Positions 36,481 through 50,555 of a DNA stretch of 64,000 bases are shown in pieces. The DNA is taken from NCBI GenBank assembly GCA_034401795.1, contig CM067360.1, positions 120,412,743-120,476,742 on the forward strand, in the 5' to 3' direction. Below the pieces are notes generated by a model. That model made no database searches and was not told where the DNA came from. It worked only from the letters and a program-made list of their open reading frames with translations. Source of the stretch: Chaetoderma sp. LZ-2023a (Eukaryota; Mollusca; Caudofoveata; Chaetodermatida; Chaetodermatidae). Within the stretch, counting starts at the first letter, position 1. Every line of letters starts with the position of its first letter. A program made the translations under genes and the position numbers.

Positions 36481-37640
36481 TTCAGTGCCCTATTGTCCGT
36501 AGTATGTTCAGCCCCATAATTTACCCCACATAGACTTGAGCTTTAATAAGGTAGTTATAATCCGAATCTAACAAATTCTAGATGATGTAATTTTAATACT
36601 CAAAATTTAGCTTAAATGATGGTGTATTCGTGGTTTTCGGTGCCCTACATTCCGTAATATGGTCGGTTCCAGAACTTTGCTCACATAGAGGTATGGGAGT
36701 TTGAATATGCTAGTTACATTGGGAATTTAAAAGAATTCGAACGTGAAGTATTTTCGTAGTATGCGATTTCATCGCATAGATTTGTTCCAATGTTAGCAGA
36801 TCTGTTGTTTTCAATACCCTACCGTCTGCAATATGTGTGGCTACATAATTTCACCCATATGGTTAGATAGGGATATGAATACGCTAATGAATCTTGAGAT
36901 TTCTACCACGTATTAATTTCGTAATATTCAATTTAGTAGCCATGGACAGTTGTCAAATGCCAACAATTTACTATATTCAGTATTAAAATCTCAGTTATCG
37001 GTTTGTAATCATTTTTTTTACATATAGCTGTATATAACTGAATATGTACTACTGCTTTTGCACGATTCTACCATCAAGTGATTTGGTAATATGTAGTTAC
37101 ATATTCGCCATATGGCCCCATTGTAATATGGTTGGTTCACATTCACCACATTCAGATAGGTGTCGATATGTCCTGACATTTCGCTCACAATGGATTCGCC
37201 CCAGAATATCACCCATATGTTTAGATAGGTATAGGCATAAGCTTACGACGTAGTGAGATTTAAAAATTTCATAACGTAAATAAGCTCAAACTTAGGATAA
37301 TTCACGGTTTTCATTGCAATATGTTCACCCCCAGAATTTCACCCACAAATACTTATAGGAAATATGCTAGTTGTATTCTGAATTTAAACAAATTCTACAG
37401 GAAAGTAATTTCATAGTACACAATTCCATACCGAAAATTGGCGCAAATTCTGTCAGATCAACGATTTTCTGTACCACACTGTTTGCAATAGGTTCGACCC
37501 CAGAAGTTCACCCATATGGTTAGATACGTATATGAATACGCTAATAAAGTATCAAAGGTTTAAAAAATGTTTACTATACAGTAATTTCGTCATATGCAAT
37601 TTAGTAGTGGCACACCATTGTCAAATTCCAACAATGTACT
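36481..37640. repeat. Duplicated block, copy 2
   Basis: Second copy of the 34,716 block (see shared words there). The pattern continues to about 37,620 with further degenerate units (GGTTCGACCCCAGAAGTTCACCC, TATGGTTAGATACGTATATG). ORFs here are spurious. Confidence 0.7.
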
Positions 37641-37963
37641 ATATTCGGTACCAGAATATCTCTACATGCCTTGTAGCCAGTTTTCGAACATAAGGCCATG
37701 TAGAACTCACTATGTTCTCGTGCTGTGCGAAATATTGTAATAATTCTACCACCATATATCCCATATTATTAGCCGCGTGTACTGGTTGAACCTGACTTAT
37801 CAGGCTAATACCCCAACATTTGCACATATTGTCAACAAGATCGTCATCATTACAACGGTTGAGGCCGATTTTGGCCTTTTTTGTCGAGCAAAAATATTTG
37901 ATTTAATAGTTTGTCACTGTTTCCAGTAAAGATATCGTTTAATAGGTGCCATAGATATGATAG

Positions 37964-38150
37964 CTAAATGAAACAGATCACGATGTTGTGGCTGTTTCCC
38001 ACTGGGTTTTCAGTCAGAATGTTTTCTACTATATCATTTTCGTTGGAGAAAACTAGGTTCACGGTATTGGTTCTAGCCTGGCCACTTAACTTTGTTGAAA
38101 AGATTATCTGTCTGCATTGCATCAAAAATATACTTGCTTTGTGCATTTCA
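37964..38150 (-). pseudogene. LINE endonuclease fragment
   Basis: The minus-strand frame contains NLVFSNENDIVENI and ENPVGNSHNIVICF, which match the last blocks of LINE EEP endonucleases (DLVFTN...PLGxSDHN). Here the catalytic Asp of SDH is missing. It has no other element parts next to it. Confidence 0.6.
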
Positions 38151-38758
38151 CTAGCATTGCAGTATATATTTCACCAATATATTTCCGGGTAATAAGCTCT
38201 TCACGTCTGTTTAAGAAGGTATCAAGATTTAGGTGTTAAATATTCGTTACAGTTTTTCTTTAATATGTTTGAATGGGTATCAGGGTCTGTACTGCTTCTT
38301 GCGCTGATTTTCTACTGACTGGGTTGCCAGTTCTGTTGATTTCCTTATCTTTACAAGTTGTTGATACCTAATGACCCAAATTTGATCTGTTACGCTCTGT
38401 TGATGCAGTAGTGCAATTTTCTCATCACTGGCTGCTCTTAACTTTGTCTGTTCCTCTCTCTGTTAAGGAGTTTGGCCTGGAGAAAAAGGATGGATGGAAA
38501 AATTGTTGGACTGACCAAAAATATAAGCTGCTTTTCCGAGCCCAAAGTTAATATACTGCCTAAATCTTTTTGCAAGAAGTATTCCTTCTTTTGTGTTTAT
38601 TGTCCGCGTATATTTGTGTCATAAGTGGCTTGTATGCCTTTATATAACTTCATTTTTTCATGAAACAGTTGGGTTTATTCTCAGAATTATAATAACCTCC
38701 GGGCACGCTATTTACCATTGATGCCTTGCATCAATATGTGTACTTGTATCTTTCATAG

Positions 38759-38937
38759 ATCTATGTACGCCATGCCCTACCAGTTTTCTGCTACCCATAC
38801 TAGTCTAGGCCCACTGTCGATACTGCTGGGTGATGTGCGATGCAATGACACTGAGAATTCATTGCTAGCGTGTGGACATGGCGGCTTGGGCCCACATAAC
38901 TGTCAGTCCGGTGGTGCCGTCAGCGTTTACTGCCCAG
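38759..38937 (+). CDS. SRCR domain, C-terminal-half exon
   Basis: A 179-nt exon flanked by TTTCATAG|A and CCCAG|GTCTGTAG (phase 2 in, phase 1 out). It encodes the second half of a scavenger receptor cysteine-rich domain: LGPLSILLGDVRC, NSLLACGHGGLGPHNC and AVSVYC, with the four expected cysteines. The matching first-half exon should lie upstream and was not found in the window. SRCR proteins are usually secreted or membrane-anchored innate immune or adhesion receptors, and marine invertebrates have large SRCR gene families. It is probably part of the same gene as 39,198-39,348. Confidence 0.8.
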
Positions 38938-39197
38938 GTCTGTAGATACGATCTGACAATAATTGATCATCAAATCTATCCATCTAAATAAACTGCAATC
39001 TCGTGTCCAAGAAATGATTTTGTTATGCCAACTAAAGTAGGATTGATTATTTGCGCATTACCACTTCGATCTCTCTAAGTCGAGATAACCAAACCAATTC
39101 AGTTTGATTTAGAGAAACAACTTAAGTCTAATAGAGTATCTAGCAAAGTGTGATTGATGATGTGTGAAATCTGCATTATATTACCTACTCTTTGCAG

Positions 39198-39348
39198 ATG
39201 TCACTAACAATACAAGTGCCAGGCTGGCTGGTGAATCCGGTACCTCTGGACGGCTGGAGATTTATTTAAATTGTGTCTGGGGTACAGTGTGTCGTGACCA
39301 CTTTGGGAAGGCAGAAACTCAAACAGCGTGTAGAATGCTTAACCTACC
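39198..39348 (+). CDS. SRCR domain, N-terminal-half exon
   Basis: A 151-nt exon flanked by CTTTGCAG|AT and CTACC|GTAAAT (phase 1 in, phase 2 out). It encodes ARLAGESGTSGRLEIYLN, WGTVCRDHFG and AETQTACRMLNLP, the canonical first half of an SRCR domain. Its phases fit the preceding 38,759 exon (phase 1) and a 179-nt C-half exon (phase 2), so 151+179 nt would make a complete 110-residue domain. The next C-half exon found is 13 kb away at 52,712. Confidence 0.85.
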
Positions 39349-41830
39349 GTAAATATCACGCTTCCATTCGAGCAACACAAATTATGATCGACATCTACAC
39401 AGCCGCCAGCACTCGATCTACAGCATGTGTCTCTCTTTGCCACATGAACATCTCGTGCATGAAACTTCTCGCTTCCACATGGCGCAGAAGAAAATATTGA
39501 ACCTGTGTGACATTCGTGTATGCAGCCACCAGCGCTCGATCTACAGTAGGTTTTGGCCACCGCTAAAGGAACGGCAGCCAAATTAAAGAGAACTCTTTGC
39601 CTCACCCTTTCCAACATGAACGTCTCGTGCACGGAACTTCCGCCTTCATGACATTGTGACAGAATATCACCATGTGTCACACAATCCGAGTTGTTCCGCC
39701 AGGCCTCTGAGCTTCCATGCTTAGCGAACAATCGTAGGTTAAGGAAAGTAAGGCCTCTGGTTCGGCGGATTCCTCGCCTTCTTTATGCTCTCATTGCGAT
39801 TGCCGCCCCCTCGCACCTGCTGTGAATGAACTCAGCATCGCAGCCCATTCATGGCACTTAAGACCACTTCCTCGACGTACTCTCTCTCTCTCTCTAGGCA
39901 TTGACATCGTCTACACACATTTAGCCATTTCACGGTCTAGCGACCTTGTCCCTTTTCATTCCGAGAAGACATTGCCACCTAAATGTACCACGCTACAACC
40001 ACTAGCACACATTAGATGCACACTTGAAGGAATCTCACTGCAGCATGGTCTTCTCTGTTGACTAGCGCCAGTGGTCAGGCTGCACCGGATTAATTACTTG
40101 ATCCTGCAGTTTCCACTCTTTGATTTGGCGACTGAAACAGATAACTGCCGCATCACCCAGAATCCTCTCTGAGTCAACGGCACCTTCCTACGTCAGCCTT
40201 TAGACTGCTGCGGCGCCTATTCTCAACAGAGATTCTCTAAACTCTTTCCTCTTTCACGAGTCGGCCATCGCGTCTGAAACTTGGTAAGATCGTCCTTTGA
40301 CCTCGTCAAGTCTTTCTTGACGATGCTCAAGTCAGTCTTCGTATACTAGGGGAGGATTCCCCAGATTTTGCGGGGCTAAACTTTCTCACATAATCTAATC
40401 GATAGCTCCCTCCTGTGGCTGCCAGAAGCCACAAACCACAAACTATTTCGCTTTCTAAAAAACTACCGCCTAGTGCAGGATCCCTTAAATAAAGTTTAGA
40501 GATAGGCACACACAGAAGGACCGCAGCAGGATAACTCCAGAGAATGTTGGGTCAACCCGGCGGCGACCACCAAAGCACCAAGCGAAGATTCCCCTTCGAT
40601 CACACACCAAAGTAGAAGCACACCATCATTAAAGTGGAAAATTGATGACTTAGGAAAAACAATCAACACCAATGACTTTATAGTGACTGATTAACACCTT
40701 ATATACGAACCGGATGACTAGCGACGACTAGCGACGTAACAAACGCAGGGAGAATTTCCGCTGTTTCTCCCATTCTCCTCCAGCCTGGTCCCTGACCCAG
40801 TTACAGTTAGCATCCAAGAGACAGCCTCTCGCCGCTCGAACAGGCCCTAACACCTCCTGCCCGACGACCAGAGTTTGGATGACATACCACCCAACAACGA
40901 GGACACAAACTGCACCTCTCGCCTCCCGCCTGTACACTTCTTGGCCGATGGAAAATACTGTGCATGAGGTCACTAAAGAAGTTGGTTAAGAGCTGCTCCC
41001 ACAACTTCTTTCTATCTCTCTCACTCCTCTCCTCCGTAATTAAGCTACCACCCCAAGAGAGAATCGCCTAAAGTAAGCTCGGATGCAGGAATGAAAGATC
41101 GAAAACCACCAGCAGTAAAGGAGCCACCTGCGGTGCTTTCCATGTCTCGCACGCGCTGCTACAAAAAAGTATGCCTTGCATTGCACACACCTCTACTCAC
41201 ACGCACCTCCTGTTCCCTCATGGGTAAACCGACCGTCCCCTTATGAGAAGGACACTCCGATCTCAGAGGGCACTCTGGCTGCACGACTCTTCGAAAAGTA
41301 CCCACCACCACATGCAAGAAAGATTACCGCTGCGTTGATGATGGCAGCTCCCAACACCGACTGCATGCCTTTGAACAATGGCGAGGAAGAGACCGGTGCA
41401 CCCCCTACCGAGAGTGACCCAGTACCTGTCAACAACATCCGAAAGCATGATGCCATGCCAGGAATGCTCGACTGAACCCACATGTCCCCAAGGAGATGGC
41501 TGGCTGCTTCGGCCAGCAAACGCTTATGGGAGAGCCTCACAGAAGCGCCCATGGGATAGTGTTCCAAACCCTAAGGAATATGACCGGGAGCCACCAGGCA
41601 CGACTACTGGCCATGGGAGACCTCTGACTGACCGAGCAGGCCACGCCGGATTTGCGACGATCCAGGGACAGGCACAAAATGGTGGCCGCCCGGCCACAAT
41701 TGTTTCATATGAATGGCATCATTTTTCATTTTGGCGATGCCATTTCAAATACGGACCAGTCCAGGAATACCTTAAAGGGGCTCTACCTGATAGAGCTTTA
41801 TATATTTAATAAATGGAAACATGTCCATAA
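39349..41830. other. Unrecognised, GC-richer interval
   Basis: Just past the SRCR donor, a ~110-200 bp segment is imperfectly duplicated (CAGC.CTCGATCTACAG and AACATGAACGTCTCGTGCA at 39,410-39,640). A CT run lies at 39,881-39,898. From 40,300 to 41,800 several overlapping ORFs of 80-143 codons exist on both strands. None has a domain I recognise and none is clearly favoured, so I annotate no gene. A decayed mobile element is possible. Confidence 0.35.
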
Positions 41831-43030
41831 AATTCTTCCAGTGGGCCAATGCTCTCATTTTAACATCTATTCTTCTATTAGTCCAAGAGCTACGGGACTT
41901 TTAATGACATGTCTGAGGCCAAAAGGTTTTAACGTTTTTTCTAAATCAAAATTTTATGCTGATTCTGAAAATCCATTTCTTAATTGCCGCAGCCTCTGCA
42001 TTTTGGGTGAATAATGCAGTCTTTTGCTTGTTTTCGAGAAAAAGTGCAAAATATGGTTTTCATCTCACACATGCATCGAACACGTGCTTACGCAAACGAG
42101 TAGGGTATCAAATTAAAGGTAATGAGGAGACAATTACATGCATATATATAGTTATGATATATAGACTCAGATGCAGTCGGTAAATCTTTGTTTAGATTTC
42201 TATACAAATTATATATTTTCCATGCCAGCAATTTAAAATAACTATTTTCAAGTGCTCTATCCTGAATGTTAACATATTTGTTTGTATTTTATGTGTTATA
42301 TTGCAATTATGCTATCCCTACCCCATAATCTCAGAAAGATATTAAGAATTATTTACCTACATTATATTCACTTCGAAAGTTACAGTTACTCAGTTTTGAT
42401 ACTTTGAATCGTCATGCCACACACACACACACATTCAGTTGTGATAAATATTTAGATATCAGTTGGCTGTATTAATGAGTGCCCCACCCATTGCCCCTTA
42501 CCCCCACCCTCTGAACCTGCACACTAAGGGGACTGCACTAGGTAAAGTTATTGGTATAAATGTGGCATAAATGCGTAAAATCACATTGTCTACTAATACA
42601 GTGTGATAATGATTAGTAGTATTATACACACCAGTTATTGTACACATGTACATCGTTATTATCCCCCACTGGATGTACGCTTTACCAGTCCACAAATGTG
42701 AGAAAATTGATTTACTCATTTACACCATACTTTTGTCTCACACGTGAAGCAGAAATCGAAACACATGTATCACTTGTCCAACAACAGCATGAACGTTTAT
42801 TTTTTTGTGCTTATTTCTACCTACTGGAGACATCGTAGGAGAGAGAGACAGAGTAGAGTTCGCGGGACATTCATGCTAAAGCTTTTGTTATTGTGTGCGA
42901 CTATGTAAAAAAGAGCTCAGAATATTGTGCCCAACCATTAACTGATAGACTACTAATTCATTTGGAATCATAGGTTTCCTTGAAAAAGTCGAGCAAAAGC
43001 CTAGGGAATAGTTTGTATAATAGCAATACA
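41831..43030. other. No gene recognised
   Basis: AT-rich sequence with a short (AC)n run at about 42,420-42,433. No exon or element could be supported. Confidence 0.4.
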
Positions 43031-43034
43031 GACA

Positions 43035-43700
43035 ATGATCAACCAATTAAATATGCCGAGCAGTATGCCTCTTCCTTCGAGTATAAAGGCTGCACTCCAC
43101 ATTAAGGCGTCTATTCAGGAGATGAAAAAATACTGCAAAGAGCTACCCAGTACATTGACAGCAGAAGCTGTGGCTACAGGTTGGGTTTATCCAGCTAATG
43201 TATTGCTACAGTTTTTCCGAGTGTTATATACTGGGTCAGAGACCGTTGGAAAGAATGAACGCGTAGAGCACTACATAGAGTCTGCAGGTGCAGATGCGAT
43301 ATTTGCAACAATTAGAGGCAATGTGAAATCAACCAAACATTTGTGCATATGACTCGGGTTGAAAAGCCTGATGGGCAGCCGTAAGATCATTGAAATATGG
43401 GTTAAACACTTTGGACATTCCATAAGTTACCACATTGCAGGAGCTCTGGAAGCAGATTTTGCCACAACTGTGTTTATCAAGGAACGGACCACGCCCGATG
43501 GACTAGTACAGTGTCCTGGACTTGCCACTGGACTCGCATGGGAAAATTATGATGAAAATTTTGAGACATTGTCCAGCTCAGGCACACTCCATGATACGGT
43601 TAGTATTTGTTACCAGAATATTGTCGTTAATGATTGTAAATCTAGTGTGCATCAAATTGATCCGGGTACAACTGATGCAGTTAATGGCCCTGGCTATTAA
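43035..43700 (+). pseudogene. Fragment of an uncharacterised invertebrate multicopy protein
   Basis: One reading frame of 222 codons interrupted by a single TGA (43,350). The downstream part carries LKSLMGSRKIIEI, RTTPDGL, GLATGLAWENYDENFETL and GTLHDTVSICYQN, blocks I associate with a large uncharacterised protein family repeated many times in cnidarian, mollusc and lancelet genomes. The upstream part (SIQEMKKYCKELPS, VLLQFFRVLYTG) fits the preceding region of such proteins. Function is unknown; multicopy behaviour suggests a mobile-element origin. Both ends are cut, and the right end abuts the inverted gypsy-like copy at 43,767. Confidence 0.55.
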
Positions 43701-43766
43701 AACATCACATTTCAAAAGCTTTCTTTCAGTTAATGGCCCACCGCATCAGAGTTTATGGATAAGCTT

Positions 43767-44059
43767 TCACAGCTTTATGTAGCTTGCAGTGGTACGCACT
43801 GGTCCCCCATGCCATTCCATTCCATCGCACCGCTGGTGCACGATGTGTGGGGAGGGCTGGTTAGCTGCGGATCTCGGGGTTGCAGATCCCGTATCGCGTC
43901 TCACCGGAAGGTACAAAGACATACTTCTAGAGCCGGTGGAACACCGATGTTCGAGTGGGGCCATGCAACCATTGCCACCGAGATTGAACCACACAGTATC
44001 ATCCCAATTAATTGTCTTACCGGTATGTCTGTCTATTATAATTTAGAGTAATGGATAAG
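43767..44059 (-). pseudogene. Gag N-terminal fragment of an inverted gypsy-like copy
   Basis: The minus-strand frame has RDTGSATPRSAANQ, matching STGSVTPRPEASQ in the gag at 19,100, and collinear weaker similarity before it (EHRCSTG versus ERLSSTG). The order on the minus strand (leader, then gag) is the same as at 18.5-19.2 kb. It ends abruptly at 43,767. Confidence 0.65.
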
Positions 44060-44504
44060 ATGTTAATAATTAAACATTCACAAATTTATTAAGTACTATG
44101 CAAACAACATCACTCGTTTGACAGTAAATGAGCACAATAATACACACCATAGAGCCATCCGGTGTCCATTCTACGTGGTCTCGCCGAAAGTACCACACAG
44201 ATCCTTGAATCCGCAGAGGTATCCCCAAAAGAGAGCTCGGCAACGAAGCCACTAGGCAGCTTAATATAAGCTAATATACCCCTATCACACACACAAAGAA
44301 AATATTGTTGTTGCAAGAGGAAAGTGCCTTGCGCAAGCCTCCATCACAGGAAAATGCCTTCAACGCTGAAGTGGAGGAAAAGAGCTGGCAAAAAGGGCCA
44401 CTCTATTGTTCAACAGAAAATGCTAAGTGCTGAAAATCCTAGTGAAGCCATAATTGGTGTAATGCACACTGGTTTACTTGAAGACGGGACGAACGATTTC
44501 TGAA
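44060..44504 (-). other. Gag-proximal leader of the inverted copy
   Basis: The reverse complement matches 18,501-18,830 (GCTTATATTAA, GGGGATACCTCTGCGGA, TCTGTGTGGTAC). It keeps the GIPLRxxxSVWYxRxxHV pattern in one short frame. Confidence 0.6.
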
Positions 44505-46690
<2,186 letters not shown>

Positions 46691-47154
46691 TCCAAAAACT
46701 GTGGAAGCCGAGGACTCCTTACCACAGTGGATGAACTGAAATCCGAATGGCACCGGATGATGCTGGAATCACCGTAGGTTAGCAGTTACACACGTCGATC
46801 CTGATGGTCCAGCAGTCCTGTGCGGGCCGGCGTCCACGCCGGTGATGCTCCTGATTCTCGATTGTTCACCCCTTTTATGTGTGCCTCAGCCAACCAGCGG
46901 CTGAGCAGTAGTCAATCAGTGTGCGGCTAGAAGTGATGACGTGGCTATCACGTGCAGAGCACATTCTGTATCTATTTATGCATACACGTGATTACGACGT
47001 CAAGAGAAATATTTCGTGGATAATTCAACCATTTCTGGGCCGATTTTAAAATAGTAAAATGTTCTTTAATCCTCGTTTTATTCCGGTCCTGATCGGTACC
47101 AAGACTAACGAAGACGATATAGTTTAAGATATTTACTAGTACCAAATCGGTACA
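46691..47154 (-). promoter_or_regulatory. Terminal promoter segment (U3-like) of the inverted copy
   Basis: On the minus strand it starts TGTACCGATTTGGTAC at 47,154 and follows the 13,700-14,120 segment: AAAATCGGCCCAGAAATGG, TGACGTCGTAATCACGTG, CACTGATTGACTACTGCTC, the TATA-like CACATAAAAGGGG (about 46,880) and GGAGCATC. A GGCCGGCGTCCACGCCGG hairpin lies just downstream. The five-unit heat-shock element of the other copy is absent. Confidence 0.6.
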
Positions 47155-47160
47155 CTATAG

Positions 47161-47351
47161 GCATGCACCCACTTCCAATTCTGAGCCGTGATTTCAGGGA
47201 AGCTCTGACGTGCGCCCATATGTGCTCATGGCTTACCGCACTTCAGTACATTCCAGCACAGGTTATACACTGGCTCGGTTAATGTTAGGCCATGAATTAG
47301 CCTTGCACACCGGATGCTCTGTTATGCTAAGAGTAACAGAGACCGTCATCA
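47161..47351 (+). pseudogene. Integrase C-terminal fragment (Ty3/gypsy type)
   Basis: One plus frame reads VLMAYRTSVHSSTGYT and ARLMLGHELAL (47,225-47,320). These are the conserved blocks after the integrase DDE core in gypsy elements (AYRSSVHxSTGxTP, LMxGREL). It is the part missing from the copy at 25.4 kb. The frame is closed on both sides. Confidence 0.75.
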
Positions 47352-49255
47352 GTGGCAACAACATCGTTTAACAGCACCTAGCCTTTTAATTAGAAAAAGC
47401 CAGAGCCCTAAATTTCTGCACCATTCCCATCCGCACAGATGCAGGAGGTTCATTACCTCCCGCAAATCCGATCTCCCACAACAACAACAGACTCGGCATT
47501 CACCAGCGTGAAAACCTGGAATACGCCCACCTCACACTACATCAGCATCATACAGCAGCCCGGATCTCCAGACAACAAGACACGATCATCATCAGCACCA
47601 GCTAGCATTCTCCCGCAAACACCTTTTTGAACTAATCATACGGATAGAAGGAATACACCACAGCCAACTATAGTACGCGCTATGGGGGAAAACCCCTCTC
47701 CACTCCCATCCCCCCCCCCCCCCGCCCGGAAACGTCATTTGGAAACAGCTAAAGATACTACACATCATTCACACGTAATAACAGTCAATATTATTAAGAG
47801 AGCAAGATGTCCGCGGTCTGTCGCTAGTCACGAGTAGGACTTTGCTACCGAAAAGTTGAATTCGATAATGGATTGATCAAAGTTACGACAGCACCCGTCA
47901 TTGTCATCCATGCTCTAAAGTAACTCTGTCCCGCACAGGGGCTCGGCCATTGCAGAGCGAAATACCATCAGGTCCGATAAGGTTGACACCGCACCGCAGA
48001 AATCAATCCACCTTTTTACCTGGGGTGATAAAAACGTCGCATTTTCACCACAGCGCAAGACTCATCCACAAATAACCAGCCATGCATATCAATCAAATTC
48101 ACCATCACGACAGAAACACAGACACTTAGGTTGACTGTATTCACAATCTCCATACGACGGTATTGTAAAATGTAAACTGTGTGCATGCGTTATTTACTGT
48201 AGTGTAATTATAAATGTGTCTGGTCAGGGTAGGGAGGAGGCTAGTCCTACCCATAGAGGAGGATGCTTGGCAGCCCACCCACTCGGGAAACGCGGCCCAG
48301 CTTAGCGGGATCAGTAACTTGATTTTCCCGCAACTCATGGGATCATTTAAACCACACACTAAATTACATACAGTTTTATTGTCGTTATTTTGATTAAGAA
48401 CACCATCGTTCTACCATGTATACAGATCATTAGCGCACGGGCCGATAAAGCGACATCAACACTTTGACAGTATAATATCAGGGAGAATTTCAAAAATTAT
48501 GTTACCTGCATTCCAGCCACACATCAACATGGGCTGAGAATTACAGACAAGCAAGACACATGTATAAAAACTCGCGCAATATAGGGACGCTGTTTTAAGG
48601 AACAGAGATTAAGACATATATTTCCATCTTTCGCACCAACGACGAATATTTATCAGCATCTATGCCCCGCCATTAACGTAAACAATAACAAAGTTTCTGA
48701 TCAACAATGTGTTTTCAAGAGACACATGCCTTTTACTGCTATTTACAGTAAATTGGATCTAAGGCTTTAAACAAAAGAGCCGCCCAAATATGCGACTACC
48801 ACGGCGTGATAGAGGAGTTAAGAGGGGTGAGTCGGGGCAATTGCCTAACTTAGAAACTTATAAGGTGCAGTGCATTTACTGTATTATCTACCTATCGGCT
48901 AAGTGGCCTATCAAGGTAGTATATGATAAGTAAAGTAAAGTCACTGCGCTCTCACACACCCCATCGGGCGCTCCAGCCTGAAATTAAGAGAGGCGAGTTT
49001 ATAAGCATTCAATCTGTAAAACCGCTTCACTCTAATTAAAAGGTGAGCTTCCATGGGAATAAGTAGTTCCGAGTTTTTACGTTGATCAGAGAATTAATTT
49101 CCCGCAGAATGAGGACGAAGTCGATAGAACATTTTTCCTATAATTAAAAGTACTCCCTTTATACGGGAGGAATAATTAATCTGACTCCAGGAGTACATAA
49201 ATTAAAATTTCCATGTAGGTCGTGGCCGAATCACCCTAAAACTTTCGGGTGTCGT
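47352..49255 (+). repeat. 3' module of the gypsy-like element, copy 2 (non-coding part)
   Basis: Collinear with 25,926-27,790 (landmarks given there). It has a C15 run at about 47,709-47,723 and about 95 bp (48,846-48,942) with no counterpart in copy 1. No conserved ORF. Confidence 0.7.
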
Positions 49256-49516
49256 CATCCGCCCACCTTTGACGTCACCAAATCGTTTAAAAAGGGGAAT
49301 CGCGCACTGAAACTTCGTCTTCCCATCAAAACTCGACACACGAGAAGAACAAATAGCATTAGGCTTCTTTCGTGTCCAAAAACTAAATTCTGCTGTTCAA
49401 ATATTCTTATTTATTATTTCATTACTATTAATTACTAGGCCTGGAATGTTTATGAAGAGATAGGGAGTTAGAAATAGGTTAGGCTACCTGCACCACAATT
49501 ATCATGCGGGAATAAG
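49256..49516 (+). promoter_or_regulatory. Promoter and 5' UTR of the 3'-module ORF, copy 2
   Basis: TGACGTCA (CRE-like, 49,270), a TATA-like GTTTAAAAAGG (49,285) and GAAACTTCGTCTTCCC match the copy at 27.8 kb. The TGCGGGAA arm before the ATG is kept, but the partner arm has mutated (ACCTGCACC), so the stem seen in copy 1 is not conserved. Confidence 0.5.
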
Positions 49517-50555
49517 ATGTCTCTCCACGAGGACTTGGCCTTGTCAGATACATCGGAGGAGCCGGTGCCAGTTTCATCTACGAAGAAGTTTCGGTGTGTC
49601 GCGCTTCAACCCAACGGACAACAGTGTACCCGCACCACCACCCATAATTCCGACCTGACGCTACATGTTAACAGAGATCATCTTTTCCAGCATGCTTTTT
49701 GTGCAGACTGTCGGTATCTTTACACCGCAACCTGCTACGGGGTAACTCATGCGTTAAAATGCAAACGCCATGTTCTAGTAGTAACCTTGACCCCGGGAGA
49801 AGAAAGTGAGAACATTGAAGTGCTGGCCACCTGAGACCAGGCTTCCGCTAGTAGTGCTCCCGACCGAAAAGATGGCTAGAACGAAGCATACTACACGTCG
49901 GCACCCCGAAAGTACGCGTCACCATTCAGTAACTTATGCAACCGTAGCAGCAACGTCATTACGTCACAGCAGCCACCACCACGTCACAACCATCCGCGCG
50001 TCATCCACTCCGGTAGCTAAGAAAGGGAAGATCCACACATCACCTGCAGTTTCCAATCTGACAGCTCCCGCAGTCACCACACCATCCGCCACCCGCAAGT
50101 CACCAGCATCAGCCACCGCATCCGCACCCGCAGCAACATCGACACCCGTGATCGGCCGGGCCCATAGCGGTAGTAATCACGTCACCACCAGACGTTGATT
50201 CACAGAACATTTCACGAACACCGTCTCCTAGTGGTTTTATAATTGACGAGTTCTGCAGCATGGAGCAGTCATCGCCACCACACCCAGCATCTTCACACCG
50301 CGTCCCCATAGCAGCCTCGCAGATCCAGCCATCCGTGAATTCATGACGCCAGAACGCCTGTGCACCAGGAGGAAACGAATTTCACACCTACAGGAGATTC
50401 TTCCAGTTCCACGCACCGCAGCCAGTCGGTTGTTGAAATCCACGAAGATACGGAAGCTCTCATCTCAAGCAGTAGCCGCAGCAGCATCCCTCCCGCGTCC
50501 CATCATGTCTTACCACACTCGAACCAACAACAGCATCGACGACACCAACAACGTC
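49517..50555 (+). pseudogene. Two-C2H2-finger protein of the 3' module, copy 2
   Basis: 105 codons open from the shared ATG: DLALSDTSEE, finger 1 (C-x8/9-C-x12-H-x4-H around CTRTTTHNSDLTLH) and finger 2 (CADCRYLYTATCYGVTHAL; the last His is displaced to KCKRH). A frameshift near 49,830 moves the homology to the 49,806-50,198 frame. That frame has MARTKHTTRRH at 49,872, then an Ala/Thr/Ser/Pro-rich tract. After stops, PAIREFMTPERL and PVPRTAASRLL follow (50,330-50,440). It is cut at about 50,555 by the next repeat. Function is unknown. Confidence 0.55.

Noticed and set aside
40300..41810. Overlapping ORFs of 80-143 codons on both strands
   Set aside because: No domain, no favoured frame, no splice support; left as an unrecognised interval.
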